A stretch of DNA of 64,000 bases from Trematomus loennbergii (lineage: Eukaryota; Chordata; Actinopteri; Perciformes; Nototheniidae), in contig JAAOOA010000033.1 of the NCBI GenBank assembly GCA_012861695.1, positions 16,407,934 through 16,471,933 on the forward strand, read 5' to 3'. Positions within the stretch are counted from its first letter, which is position 1. The number at the start of each line of letters is the position of its first letter. Under the pieces are notes generated by a model. The model did no database searches. It worked only from the letters and a program-made list of their open reading frames with translations, and was not told the origin of the DNA. The translations under genes and the position numbers were made by a program. Below, in pieces: positions 1 to 13,217 of the stretch.

Positions 1-279
1 ACAGAAGGACATCACTCACTTAAAGGATACCTTTTGATTTGTTGAGGTTGATTGAGAAACATTCAAATTCAGAGTATGATCTCCTGAAAATGGCGGTGGA
101 GATGCCCCAGATTTGGAGAAAAGTGCTTAGCAAAGTAATGTACTGATGTTGAAGGTGGCAGCAGCAAAATGTATGTTAGATATCTAAAAAATCTATCTGT
201 TTAAGTGAACGTTATTTTTAGAGTATCTTCACTGCTTTACCTTGCTGTCACACATGGCTTTCCGATGGGTAACTAAAGG

Positions 280-575
280 CGCTATTTATGCTCTCTACAA
301 AGCCACCAAAGTCCATTGACAAAAACAATAATTCAACCTTGCTGAGCACGGGAGTTGCTGGTCTATCGCTGCCTTGATCGTTAGTTCGTTTTGTGTTATT
401 GTGCGACTTTGGCTAATCTTAATCAACCCTTTAGAACACCAAAGATGCACAATAACACAAACAAACTAAAGATTTATGCAGCAGTAGGCCAGAAACTTCC
501 ATGTTCTGTGTGGTAAAATGACTGTTTTTGTCAATGGAGTCTGATGGCTTTAAAGAGAGCTAATGGCTTATAATA
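280..575. repeat. Long imperfect palindrome, foldback MITE-like
   Basis: The left arm (about 285-420) matches the reverse complement of the right arm (about 425-570) over most of its length. For example CCATTGACAAAAACA at about 312-326 recurs inverted at about 525-540, and GTGTTATTGTGC at about 393-404 recurs inverted at about 448-460. The DNA could fold into one long hairpin centred near 425. No coding capacity is seen. This is the layout of a foldback-type MITE; the family is not assigned. Confidence 0.7.
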
Positions 576-2920
576 ATAGTCCGCCTAGGAAAGGGCTGTC
601 TCACGGCAAGTTAAAGTGATGAAAATAATACAACTTACACTTTGACTGATATTTTAGGTTGCTAAGACATGTTTTGCTTCTTCCTTTGTCTGCTGCAGTA
701 CATTGCTTAGCGTTGGTGCCACTTCTCCTGTCTCTTCCAACAAACTGTGGCTAATTTTCCGCCATCTACTAAAGGAAATACACTGATCCACATCCAAAAA
801 TCCCAAATATCCTTTTAGGTTGAAATTGATTAAGCACATAGAGAAAATACACACATTATCAGACAAAAAAGGCTTTGAACATCGAGCACAATGAGAGAAA
901 CTTTAAGGGTGGACTGTTCCTTCCAAATTTTCCAGTAAATAATAGCTTTATTTTGATTCAGATTTGTGTAAAACAGCCGCTTTTGTTTCACTACCATGAC
1001 ATTGGGCCACTCTGTAGACCCCCTGTCCCAGCTCTCCACAGCTCTGTAACATTCTGGCACTCTGGCCACCAGGCACTATAGGTCTGTATCCTTGTTATTT
1101 ACTACTGAATCCTCAACTCTGTACAGAATATGAGAAAATGATCGCATGGAACATTGTTACTGTAATAATAACCTATACAGTATATAATATTTAATTTTTT
1201 GATAACTTGCGTCAGTGAAACCAACTCACAACACACAGAATTGCGAGAATCCATTTTGAATTTTTCTTTGAGCACATGGTATCTAAGGATCTCCTTTGTT
1301 TGTTTTGGTTTTGTAGATTAGAGCTTTTTTTCTTCATTCTTCCCATTTTGGTTTTTACAGTTGCTGGGGTGTTGTGTCTTTTACTGTAGGGAGAAGAATA
1401 TGACGTTATGTTTAAGATAAGACAAGAATCATGCTTTTCGCTAATAATGACGATGACGCTGATCATTCAGTGGGGGTTATCCGGTGTGAGAATGTTCAAG
1501 GGTTTGTGAATGAACTGTGTCTGGTTCACCCTGAGCGATAAGCAGTGATGAATCCTGGGTTATGAAGTTTAATGACTGTACATTGAAGGGCTTGGTGTGG
1601 ATGCAGGCTCTAGAGACCCCGGGCAACTCCTAGCACGGTACTCAAAGTCCATCTGTAAAAGAATAATGCCCTTTACTATCAGTGAAGTAGTGATCATGTT
1701 GATACCATCTGAGCGACCGTTCCCTTTTCTGTCTGCATAGAAATGTTAACAGTCTCTAGAGCCCCAGTTCCACCTCTTGACTTATTAAAAGGATTCTCTG
1801 TATTGCCTTGTTAATATTAATTTTGGACACATAATTTTATAAATGACAAAGACGTGAAAATAAAGATAATTTATCTTGTTATTTATTCCGAGGTTGTGTT
1901 TCTTTTTGTATGTACTGGGGGTATGAAATGTGTTATAACAAAGTACTGAGGGCCTGAGAATCAAATGAGAAGAGAAAATGTTGTGACCCAATTTCCAAGA
2001 CTGATCTTACTGCTTATCACTTAAGAACCTACTAAAAAAAAAAGGGTTTGCCAGGATAACCAAGTTTCGAATCTTACCCATGAGAAAAGAAACATTATTT
2101 TTAGTCCAATTTAGAACATGGTACACTTTACCTAGAAAGATTATCATGGCAAAAGTAATGATATCAGATCTGTTTCACTCAGGCTTTCAAACAAAAGATA
2201 TCCCAGATAAATGTTGACAGTGGTTTAATGGATTGACCTGATTTTAAAAAATCAATGTTTTTCAATGTAAAATACATTTAGAGGTTTCCGAGTCTATCAA
2301 AATTTAGGTTTTTTGTTTCTCCTTAATTTTAAAGCAATACATACATGGGATACAGCAAATACATGCTCCAGATATGTTTTTTTTTACAACTATCAATTCA
2401 AATATTTAGCACAATCCAAGTGATTAGGTGTTAGATCAGGAAAACAAGCTGAAGTTAAAGAACAAGTTAGACAAAGTATCTGTATGCCGTCCTAATAATT
2501 TGGTTGCCATCTGCAACTGAAACGCTAGATGCCACTAAATCCCACAGTCAGTCTGTTTACTGCTCTTTATCAAGCCTTTCTTTCTACATCAGACCATCAT
2601 AAAAGAACACGTTAAAATACACAGAGCACCATGAATGTAAAACAGCATAACTTTAGGTTTGCAAATCCAAAGTAGTCAGACATTGGAAACTCATGCATAA
2701 TACAATAAATAACGAAAAAAGCAGCTAAAAGAAACAAACTCTATTATCAAGTGCCAGAGGTTTAACATACACATTTAAAATAGCTTCAGGAACATACTTG
2801 TTTTTTAAAGCCACATATTTTGTATTCTAGACATTGCACAGTGTGATTCTTTTGATGTTGAGCCCAATTCAAACACTGTAGTATCATGTCATTAGAGCAC
2901 TGAGCGTGTTGAACCAGCAG
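576..2920. other. Non-coding, nothing recognised
   Basis: AT-rich sequence with only short chance open frames on both strands. No domain, splice-bounded exon, RNA gene or clear repeat was recognised. Confidence 0.5.
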
Positions 2921-2923
2921 GGG

Positions 2924-2938
2924 GCGGTGTTACACCAC
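2924..2938 (+). promoter_or_regulatory. Candidate CTCF binding site
   Basis: The 15 bases CCAGCAGGGGGCGGT fit the core vertebrate CTCF consensus (CCASYAGRKGGCR). The site lies about 25 bp upstream of a TATA-like element and the candidate exon ending at 3077. Motif match only; occupancy is inferred. Confidence 0.5.
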
Positions 2939-2950
2939 CTAGCCTGTAAA

Positions 2951-3077
2951 TATAAAGCGGTGAGTCATGGCAGGATGTTTTATTGGTACACATCATTCCA
3001 AGGGAAAAACGACGTAGTTTAGTGAAGCCGAACCCAACAAGTCACTGCTGTTTTTGTCTGAAGGGGAGACACCACAG
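2951..3077 (+). promoter_or_regulatory. Candidate TATA promoter with short non-coding exon
   Basis: A TATAAAG box sits at 2951-2957, followed by a TGAGTCA (AP-1 type) heptamer at 2961-2967. About 120 nt after the TATA box is a strong splice donor, CACAG|GTAAGG, with the exon ending at 3077. This is the layout of a short 5' non-coding exon starting near 2980. It lies on the same strand as camkk1 and could be a distal alternative first exon. It could equally be chance or part of an unrelated non-coding transcript. No coding sequence is seen in it. Confidence 0.3.
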
Positions 3078-4404
3078 GTAAGGATGGTAAAACAATTTAA
3101 CTAAAATATATCATCATGGAACTTCCCAAGGTAATACTTAAAAATAAATAGTTGTATGTACTACGCATATTCTGAAATGCTATCTTTAAATGTGTTCATA
3201 ATGCATTATCTAAATCAATATATGCCAATTTGCATTTATTTAAACAATGAGATCTGGATGAAACCAGTTTCAAAACTCGTGTTTTATTATAGTGTCATTT
3301 AGAGTCAACGGATTTAACAGTGTTTTGGCCTTTTATATCACTCTATACTATAAATAAAATAATCTCAAAATCCATTTCCTTTAGAATATAACCTGTAATA
3401 TATGTAAGAATTAAACTGTTTAATTGTGTTAATTATTATCTTAAGTCAACTTTGTGGGAATTAAGGAAATATGTAATCAAATGTATCACAAATTGTGTAT
3501 TTTGGATGATTGCTTCCCATTAGCATGAAAAATGCATGAAAAACAATGTTTAGCCTGTAGCATCGTGCCATAAGCATACAATGTGAACCCAGGCTGATGA
3601 GTCACACTTAAACAGAATGAAACATGAAACAGAACCATCACCAGCCTTCAGCTTTTGAAAGACTCTGCAGAAACACACTCACTTGCACCTACACCTGCCT
3701 GTCTCACTCTCACTACCAATTACCACACAGCCAGAAGTACTTTGTCATGCTCCATCAGATCTCACATGTGAAGATGACACACACACTCTCCAGGGGGAAT
3801 TCCTGGAGTTAAGGTGGGATCCCAAGAGGCTGCAAGGGAAATGGAAGCAGGATCTCATTAGTATCAGCCCCTTATTTCCACCCTGAGCCTCAGAGGGATA
3901 CATGATGGGGAAATACAGTAGGGGATCTGTCCCAGTGAAACACACACACACACACACACACACACAGCGGCTGAGATAACACAAAGATGAGAAGAGAACT
4001 GAAAAGGTCACACAAGGAGACAAAGGTTTTGGAGTGGAATCGGGTCTTCTCTATTTTTTCCCGTTAAAGGGGCGCAAAGCTTTCTCTGAGCCAATCATAT
4101 CAGGACGAGGGTGATAAAAGACTGAAATTAATCAATGAGTCTTGTTTGAAAAAAAGCCTTGGACTTTGTGAAGGTGAAATAACAAGCCACAGGAGACCCA
4201 CACATATTTCTTTGTTTTCTTCTACAATAGTCTGCTTTTATTGATTTTTAATTGTTGACCTTTCTGAAATACAAAATGAAAAAAACAAAGACGAACCCTT
4301 TATTGTATAATCCCAGGTTGAATGTGACACTGCTCCCCTGGTCATATGCAAAAGAGCACCAGATCTCTTTGAGAAGCATGACACACAGACTTTATAGATT
4401 TGTA
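3078..4404. other. Non-coding, with short CA microsatellite
   Basis: No gene was recognised. A CA dinucleotide run of about 26 bp occupies 3941-3966. Open frames over this stretch are short, lack homology I can name and have no exon borders. Confidence 0.5.
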
Positions 4405-4632
4405 GCTCTTTTTGTTTTTTGTTGTGGTTATGCATTTTGTTGTGGTTTTGTGTCTCTTGGCACTCTGTATGTGTCTCTCTGTTGTGGTTGTATGTCCCTT
4501 TGTGGTCATGTTATGTCTCTTTGCAGTTGTTTTGTGTGTCTTTGTGGGCCTTATGTGTCTCCTTGCAGTGGTTTTCCCCCCTTTGTAACCCTTTTATGTC
4601 TCTGTAGTTTTGTTTTAAGTCTCTTATGATCT
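4405..4632. repeat. Degenerate minisatellite, TGTCTCTTTG type
   Basis: Imperfect reiteration of units built from TTTTGTGTCTCTTTGTGGT-like words, with a period of roughly 24-33 bp. It runs open in more than one + frame as Cys/Leu/Val-rich text because of the repeat. Such arrays are common in fish introns. It is not a gene. Confidence 0.55.
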
Positions 4633-5417
4633 AAAGGTGTCTCTGTCAAACCAGCATAAAGGTCAAACACAAGCGTCAGAGCTTTGATGATGATCTGGTC
4701 ATGCTCTACATACATCACGATTCAGCCACATTTGCCATGCACATACAAGGCTGTGTATCGGCTGAGTTTCACGATGACTCATCTGAGAACAAGCAGAGGC
4801 AGCACGCTGTGCAGCGGGCTCTGTGGACACACATCTGTAAAGTGCCCAGAGACAGAATTGGCTGGAAAATACTTTACATTTGGAGGGTGATTGGACTGTG
4901 AGGGAGGACATGCTGCCCCTGATCCCAGGGTGTGAGCCAGTGCTGTGCTGTGAGGCTAAAGCTGTTGCCAATAAACTAAATGAACTTGAAATGAACTTCC
5001 CCCTCGGCCGACACAGGGGAGGGAGAGGACCCACTTCCCCACCACTGCATGTTTGGTCAATTTCTAAGTCCAATAAACTGTGCAGTGTGTACAGTGACTG
5101 GAGGTTAAAAGCATGACATGTAATTCACTCAAGTGCTACATTTATGTGTAAAAAAGTGCTTTACATTACATTTCAGAGGGAATTATTGTACTTTTTTAAC
5201 TGCACAACATTATGCTTTTATCTAGATTCAACTACCCACCAGAAGTTGGAGGTGAGACGCTTAGTCAATTAATCAATTAGAAAATAATTGTTTACTTTTT
5301 TATATCATTTTCAGATATAACAATTGTTCCTTCTCAAATATTCGAATTGTAATTATTTGTAATATTATTTTCATTTGTGCTTATTTGTTTTTTTCTAACC
5401 ATCCAAAACAAATCGGA

Positions 5418-5463
5418 TTCAGATTCAGAATCAGAATTCCTTTATTCGTCCCACAGAGGAAAA
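5418..5463 (-). repeat. LINE 3' tail fragment, RTE/Rex type, minus orientation
   Basis: The plus strand reads CAGAATTCCTTTATTCGTCC followed by CACAGAGGAAAAT. This is the reverse complement of the AATTTCCYYTGGGATMAATAAAG-type 3' tail common to fish RTE-like LINEs. Only the tail remains. A related tail in the opposite orientation is at 61781-61855. Confidence 0.5.
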
Positions 5464-5469
5464 TATTAG

Positions 5470-6635
5470 GATGAAAAACAAAAATGACACACTATTTTAA
5501 ACAGTGTCATTGAGAGTTTTGGGTAATTGTGATGAACGTTTTTCGTTTTTTGTTTTACAAACGAAACAAACGTACTAAAAATTACTTCCTCGATCAATAT
5601 AAAAGCTATAATATTGCATTTTGTTTTGCGACACATGTTTTTAGATTGAAAATAAATGCAAGATATGTAATGTAATAATTGATAAAATCGAATTGGCTCC
5701 ACAACATCCAAATAAACAGTAAAATACTATTTTCTCTTGGATGTGTTTACTGTAGATATTCACACATAATCCTGTAAGAGATGTACATGATTGGCGGATG
5801 GGTTCCATAGGTTATTAAAAATGGTGCTGCTACAAGAAAATACTATACATTTTCCCTGTTACATCCACTCAATTAACACTATTCAGAAGGAGGATGGTGG
5901 TTGGGGGGATTTGAGGAGGATAATGGTTTCTGTGGGATTATGAAAATGATTTAACTCCGAGAGAGTGAATCACGTCGACGCAGGCCTGTTAGGATTGTCA
6001 GCATGGGTTAGTCTACTGCTGTACTGACAGTCCATCGACTAAGCTTTCTTGGATAAAAGTGTGGGTGTTTTAATCACATGTCACAATGTTTAAGGGCTGG
6101 GGTTTTCATTAAAAAAAAAGAAAAGGAAGGAAAACTTCCCGCAGGAAATGAAGGATGTAACTGGTATTGTCACAGTGTGATGGCCACAGTTGGCGCTTTA
6201 AGTGCCTGCAACATGTTCTGTGTATAGGCTGCATTGGACTCAGTAATTATGATGTTACCTAGCAGTCCCAATGACCACTCTGCTTATCTCCACTAATTAC
6301 TCAGGCGTTCATTCAACATTTTCTCAATCGGAAATATGAAAACATGGCCAGCAGAGGCGCTAGCTGCACTTCTGCTGCATAAATCCACTGTTTGTTCAAT
6401 ATAATCTCCAGTGGATGGGCAATGAAAACAACCCATAGTAGGCACCTTTGATAATAAAACGGGTAATCCAATTCCCTATGCATAATGCTGTTTTTAATCA
6501 ATAAAGAAATATGGTAGTGTAAAATAGTGTGGTGGGTGCACGGCATTGGTCATGCTGCGGGAACCTAACGTTCTTATTATACATCCATGGCGGGAACAGG
6601 GCGGATCTTAGGACCCGTGGATTCGTTTGTGGTGG
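5470..6635. other. Non-coding, nothing recognised
   Basis: AT-rich sequence with no exon, RNA gene or repeat family that I could name. Confidence 0.45.
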
Positions 6636-6636
6636 A

Positions 6637-7048
6637 ATAATAAAAGTTGGGTTTATCTGACGCGCCTCAAAGCACTCTCAAAGTGTGTGTGAGCTGCCTC
6701 CTTCTGCTGTGTGCACATTGCAGAGGTGGTGGTGCAATAATAGCCAGCTGCGGGCGGAGTGTGTGTATGTAAGTGTGTGCATGCCGCCGCTGGGTGTCTT
6801 CACTCCGGCTTCACTGTCGACAACACAGGCGGGTCTGTGTGTCCGTGCTTTCCGGAAGAGAGGGTGTGACACATCTCGGGTCAGCAGCTGATCCTGCTTC
6901 TCGTTTGCACAGAAAGCAGCATGGAAGCCTCTCTGCGGGTGTGTGTGTATAATCGGCTGTGAGTGGAGAGGATCAAACAGGCGGGACATCCCTGTCTCCG
7001 GATCCCTTTCACTGGAACGCGCTCACACACGCCCGAGCTCTCGTTTGG
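6637..7048 (+). promoter_or_regulatory. camkk1: Candidate promoter and non-coding first exon of camkk1
   Basis: A TATA-like AATAATAAAAG (about 6636-6646) is followed by a stretch with clearly more CpG than the AT-rich flanks (about 6660-7045). This ends at a consensus donor, TTTGG|GTGAGT, with the exon ending at 7048. The first coding exon of camkk1 begins at 34968 with an acceptor and 125 nt of UTR, so at least one upstream non-coding exon is required. This is the best candidate seen on the + strand. The transcription start, about 6670, is inferred and the link to camkk1 is not proven by sequence alone. If correct, intron 1 is about 27.9 kb. Confidence 0.45.
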
Positions 7049-10000
7049 GTGAGTGCAACTTTTACCATCATCTCATTTGAAATGCTCATTTTTTTAGTCA
7101 TGGCCGACTGTAAATAAGGGGAAGTGAAGCTGCTAGTGCACTGCAGATAGATCTCCATGCACGTGTTTCCTTGCTGTGTGTGTGGTTTTTGTTTGGAATA
7201 AATCGCTCACCGGAGGGCACACAAGGATATTGACTACTCTGCAGTTGCACTAGATATGAATCACTTTACGCGCAGCCTCGCACTATGCACCGTGAAATTG
7301 GAAGCTGCACTGTGCCTTGATCTGTGTCATGCACCTGTCGTAAAATGCTCAGACTCCTAATCCACACATATTATAGGATATTACCTGCGTTTAACTGCTG
7401 TAAGGTCCGGGGTCCCACTAGGGACCTCTCAAGGTGATCCAAATGGTCTCCAATATTGAGTTTTAGGTATGAGTCCAGTGACAGATAGGGATGTGTGCTC
7501 TAACCACAGGTTTCAGAACACTAATGGTAATGGAAGACTGTGTGTGTATCTGAGGTGCCTCATATGAAAACTAGTACTGAAACCATTAATTGATTAGACA
7601 ACAGGCAGGGAATCAATCAACAAAAACACTACGGTTGATTGATATGTCATCAAGTTATTTATAACGAAAAAATTGCAAACATTTCTGGTTCCAGCTTTCT
7701 CAAATTTGAAAAGTTGAATTTTTTTACCTTTTCTTCTTTATTATTTCCGATGTTATATTGATTCTCTTTTGGACAGTAAAGTCAACACCATGACCTCTTA
7801 AAATAAGTACCCTTAAGCCGTCTTTAAAATAAATCACCATTTGTCAATATTTTCTAACTTTTTGTTGAAAGAATTGTTAAACCATTAGATTTGTAATTGA
7901 TTCGAATAGGGTTTTTTTTCAGCTCTAAGGAACATGGGTAAAGGGTAAAAGGTGTACAATCATTCCTTTTGATAAGACCTATTTTATTAAATGATGTAAC
8001 CTCATTGAAAGAGATTTACCAGTAGGCCTACATTGAAATGGATATGGCTCATTGATGCAAAGTAAAAATCATCTTTAAGATACACCTTTTTTTTTTTAAA
8101 CTATCACGTCTCCACCATTTCTTTCCAAGCATACCTCCTTTCTAAACATTCACACAGTGCTTGAAGATGACAAATGTGGCACTTTATAGTGAATAATTGT
8201 CTTAATATAAAAAATAATAGATAGTTTTTCATTTAGATGTCCGGAATAGCCCGGTAAAACAATTATCAGATCGAATTGTGGTTGCTTTAAGTGGGTAGAT
8301 AACATTGAACTGATTTGTTTGATGTGTTAATGGGCATATAATATCGTCTGATATTAATTGCAGGCTCCTAAATCCAAACGAAATCCATTTTGGCGGACTT
8401 TGTGAGAAATAAAGAATCAATATAGTATCATATTGTTTTGGAACTTGTGCTTTACTGCACTAATCATTCAGTTACTCTGGTTATTTTCTGTTGAATGCAA
8501 AAAAAACACAACGAAAACGTGGTTTTAGTTATTTCAAATGACTGGGTGTCTAATTTTAAACGAGCTATGACTTCATGTATGCATCAAGTGGTGCTCACTC
8601 TCCTCTGTTCACGAATCGCTTAATCCCTCATTCATGAGACGTGGGGCTGAATAGTTTGCTTTGAATTTACTTGAAGGATGACTTCAAAACGAATTGACTC
8701 TCTCCAGCAGTGCTGCAACTTGAAAAACAGCATGAATGACATGCAACAAATTATTGTAGCGTCTCACCATTTGTTCTCGAGCCCTGACAAATGCAAAGTG
8801 TCTGCCCGCAACAAAGAGAAAACCAGTTTCACTTTTGGTGTTCTTACTTGTACAGTATGATGAATTTCACAGGCTGATATTAAGCACCAGGTTTGCTGAA
8901 GCGGCTGCATGAATTGTTGCTCTGGTGCATTCATGATATGTTTTGTATGCAACTTTTTGATCGTTATATGCCAGGTTAAAGGGCTGTGACCCATTACTGG
9001 TTGGGCTTGTATCAGGACTGAGAGTGAAATAAAATGCTTTTCAATTCTTAGAGGATCATCTTGTACCTGGCAATTGCTGAATCTTGCTGCAAAATTGTGC
9101 TTTGTCCAGTTCTTTAAAAGAAAAAATAGATTCTGTTCCCAGCATTGTGCCAATGGCTGTTCTTTTGAGTATTGATTTTCCTTTGAGGAAAGGAGGCGTA
9201 TTCTTGTGGAAAAGAACAAGGTTTCTATTGTTGTAGTGTTTCGGGTCATTTCGACTTGCATTTTTTCTAGGGTTTGCTTGGTGTAAATTAGCAACTCACT
9301 CCAGTATCACTTCTGCCTATTCTCTGTTTCTGAATGTGCTGACGGCTGTAACACTCCCTCATGTGGGCTTTGGTAATCATCCAGAGCTGCGACCCAGCTA
9401 CTGAAAAGAGGACATGTCAAACTGCTCCCAGCTCCTTCAGCCCCTCTGGGAAATCTCTTAGTAAGGCGGAGGGAAAGGAAATCATCAAGCATTGTGTGCG
9501 TGTAGGTTTATGTATTGTTATTGCAAGTCATTTCTCAATAAATGTCATGAGCAGTTTACACAGGACTGGACACCATTCACCCATAATATGTCGGGTAGAC
9601 CTAAACTAAGAATCAGAGAATAAACAGGGATTGATTGTGACTGGTCTGTTCTGGTTGGTGAGCACTGCTACACTGATGCTTCTTTTGGAAGGTTTTCATT
9701 TTTCAATCGTAATACCAATTGATTGTGATCACTCAATCACTGCAGAGCGACATGCAATCTGCAGGAAGTGAAAAACCCAGGGTCCATTATATTTGTTCAA
9801 TGTGTAATTGCTTGATGTATCCCCAAAGTGATTATCATCACTCTGCTGCACCTCTGGGTGCTTTGTCTGTGAGTGTGAAGATACTGTATATTTACGAGCA
9901 CTCAGAATGGATGAAAATTGAAATCATTGCGTGACAGTGACCTAGAGGGGTTTGGCATTTGTCGGGTTGTTGTCTAGATGTATATCCATTATAGATATGA

Positions 10001-11055
10001 GTGTAGTAAAAACACAGCCTATTATTAAGCTTGAATTATGTATTTTTACCGGGAGCTGAATTAGCCACAGATGTCACCTCCTACAGTATATAAAACAAAC
10101 TGACACGCTGATCAAAATTGGCAAAAACACTGAATAAAGCAGTTTGGTAATTTAAAAAAGGGTTTCCTCCTTAACGCATGCTGAGCTTCCTTTTTTAAAA
10201 GGTCTAGCTTTTTTCAGTAAATTAAAATAGATTTTTAAATAGTTATAAACGACCCACATTTATAAAAGTGTCTCATTCAAATTATCTCTGGGTTTGAAAA
10301 TTGTAGAAAACATTTTGGATAATGTAAGTTCAGAACCCAACAAATTCTATATTGGCTTGTTTTAAGGCATTTTAATGTGTAAAAATGATATATTACATAT
10401 TTTTAAAACAGAAATGTCAATTTAACTTTCCTTTTTGTTTGTGAATCCAAAAACCTATAATGAGTCATTTCATTAAGAAAAACATTTGCAGGAGAGCGGT
10501 AAAATTACTTTTATGGAAAAGTTCCTCTTAGGGAGGCAAGAAAACGTATGAGTGACTGAACTGTGCTTTCCAGACAGGAGATGGAAGATGCTCAGCGTGT
10601 GGATCCACAGTGAAGAGCTCTTCAATTGATCTCTGACAGACTTTCATACTGCAGCTGTGGGGAGAGAGTAGCAGCTGTACCTGCTGTAGTGTTTCTTTTA
10701 CAAAGCTAATACTGTCAGCAATATATCTGCCAGCTCCTCTGTGGAATCTGCCTTCGTTCCCTGGAAGTTCAGGTGTTTGTGTAATCGTCATGAGTATGCT
10801 TTCACTCTGTTTTAGAACAAAGACAACAGTGTAGCAGTGAGGCTTTCCACCTGCGTTGAGATGACGGATAGAAAGCAGGTTAAGTGTATTTTTTAAGCTC
10901 TAGAAATGATGGGAATGTCTTCATTTGTTAACGGTTTTTACATTCCACTTTTCAATATTCCAAGGGCAAGGCTGTGATTGGTGAAGGCTTACTGTCATAA
11001 GTGTTAGCAATAGGATTTGTTAATAATTCCCTAAGGAAATGAATCCCATTAATCT
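7049..11055. other. Putative camkk1 intron 1, first part
   Basis: No exon or mobile element was recognised over this stretch. A 176-codon open frame on the minus strand (8764-9294) has no recognisable domain or splice context and was not accepted. Confidence 0.45.
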
Positions 11056-11057
11056 GA

Positions 11058-11105
11058 CTGTCCACCACTTTGGTCCAGACTGAAATATCTCGACCATCTC
11101 TTGCC
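11058..11105 (+). repeat. Dispersed fish repeat, copy 1
   Basis: CCACCACTTTGGTCCAGACT followed by GAAATATCTCGACCATCT matches the opening of the common fish repeat whose other copies here are at about 33035-33180 (minus), 47115-47230 (minus) and 56860-56930 (plus). Only the opening is preserved. Confidence 0.5.
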
Positions 11106-13215
11106 TCTGCCTATCAGTCTTGCCAGCTCAGGAGTCCTTGTAACAGCTACTTTGTACTTAGTAAAACCAACTGTACAGCAGGAAATTAGAATAAGCTATT
11201 TATTTTATTTCCTGGCCTCAACATCAGAAAACAACACCCTGTTGGAGCAGAGTATGTAAATCGAATCAATAGAACTTAATGTGATGTAGCCCACTACTAC
11301 TTTTTATCCGTACTGCAGCATTAGCCTTTTTAATTTGCCTCTCTAAAGTCAACCCATCTCTATGTATGTGTAATACTTAAACCTTTTAAAATTCCCATTG
11401 AGTTTCTCGCCAGCTCTTTATTGCTTCCTAGCTCTAGCGCAGAATGCACCCCATAAAAGTATATGTACTGTATAAAGATAAATCAAACTTAATGCTAAAC
11501 TAAGATGGTAAACTTGGTAACCATTATACCTGCTAAACATCAGCATTGTGAGACTGTTTGAGTGTTTATTGGAAATATAATCATTTGAATTGTTAATGAT
11601 TTTGGTAACCATAGATTGCTGACTGTCCGTGTCTAATCAATAGTCACGTATGATCCATGTTATGTTTCATTTGTATTCACTACACATACGAATTGGCCTT
11701 GGCCTGATCCATGTGTTGCTTCTTTGTTTTAGCTGGTTGAAACCAGTTCTGCTTACCATCTATGTTACTTTGTATTATTACCTCAGGACAAATGCTCTCA
11801 GCATGTCCTTACAGAAATCACAAGACTGAGCAGTTCTCACCATAAAACATGTATGAACTGTGTGCATGTTGACAAGTCGCTGCCTAAATCCTCTGAGTGT
11901 GCTGGGACCCTTTGCAAAGATTCATTATTTATTTCATTAATGAACATAAACATGAAGACATTTTGTGAAATGGCTTTTTTCAGGTTTCCTCCAGACGTGA
12001 TAATGTTAGCATTTAGCACAACGCACTGCTGTGCCTAATGCCGCACTCCAGATAACTCAAAACTTGAAACACTTCTGACCTACTGCTAGAAATACAATGG
12101 AATGTCTCTAAAAAGCACAGTTTCTACTTGTAAACTCGGGGCAAATCTATATAAAAAAAAAACAAAGCAGTTGCCTCTAGTCTCACTGCAATAAATATGC
12201 ACCCTAACCCTTTTGGCAAGTACCTGCTTGTGGTAAACAATCTCTGAAAGTTGTCTCTTATGGAACAATGTTAAAAAGGCCAAAAAAGTGAACGCTGCTA
12301 TGCAGAGACTTTAGCTGTGTGTACACGTCCGAAAGAACGTTAGCTTGTCACAGTTAGCCATGGTTTTTATTTGGTGTAATATACCTGTAATTTTTGGAGG
12401 TCGGATGTTTGGAAATCAATTTTGGAAAATTCCCATCTCTGAGTTGTCTGTAAACCCGTTAGTTGTGTTAGAATATATTAAGATCATGGATCAAAGGCCA
12501 ACTAAATGGGCACTGAATTGAATGTAACCTTTCACAAAATGCCAGTTTTATTAGAAAAAACATGATAATGACATTGGAAGCAGACGAGTCAGTTACAAAT
12601 GTTTTCTGCTGTTTGTAAAGAGTGGTTCCGTGTCCTTATTAGTTGGTGCTTTGCCAGGCACATAACCGTATCTGCATATTAACCTTATTATTCAGAGCAC
12701 GACCAGTGAGGACTCTTGGGGTTCTCAGATTTTTCAGTCAACGTCATCCAAGAGCTTCTCCACCGTTCTCATTAGCCTTTGTGTGAGAGACATCAGCATG
12801 AATGAGACAATCACCGGGAGCTTACAGATGCAATTTATTTTTATCAAAACTATCAGTTCTAAGAAGTCACATTTAAATAACCATCAATGAAAGAGACACA
12901 ATGGAAAATAAAGTGTTCATTTCTGTGGCTTGAGTGAGTTTTTCTCCGACCGACCTGGCTTCTCTTTTAATTTGATAAATATCAACTTGTCAAAATCAAG
13001 TCAACAAATAATTTGGATACTATGAAAACTACACTTTCCTAAGAAAAGATCAAATATAGGAAAACATTGATGAAACCCAGAAACCAATGGGTAGTAAGAA
13101 AATGGGAACACATTCTGGACAATAACACAAATGAGAGTATATTTATTATAATATCACTTCCTGCATTAGGCCCAATAAGTAGCTCAGTTTGCAATAATGA
13201 TTTATAGATGTATAT
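11106..13215. other. Intronic, nothing recognised
   Basis: AT-rich DNA without exon signals or nameable repeats, except a short AGCATTTAGCACAACGCACT word near 12009 that resembles another part of the same dispersed fish repeat. Confidence 0.4.
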
Positions 13216-13217
13216 TG

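Noticed and set aside
280..575. Hairpin considered as a microRNA gene
   Set aside because: Arms are far longer than a pre-miRNA and mismatches are spread as in a decayed MITE. No small-RNA evidence is available.
4252..4629. 125-codon plus-strand frame rich in Cys, Leu and Val
   Set aside because: Its periodic composition follows the TGTCTCTTTG-type minisatellite beneath it; no membrane-protein family match and no exon borders.
8764..9294. 176-codon open frame on the minus strand
   Set aside because: No recognisable domain, no low-complexity explanation, but also no splice signals, promoter or codon-usage support. Taken as chance in AT-rich DNA.
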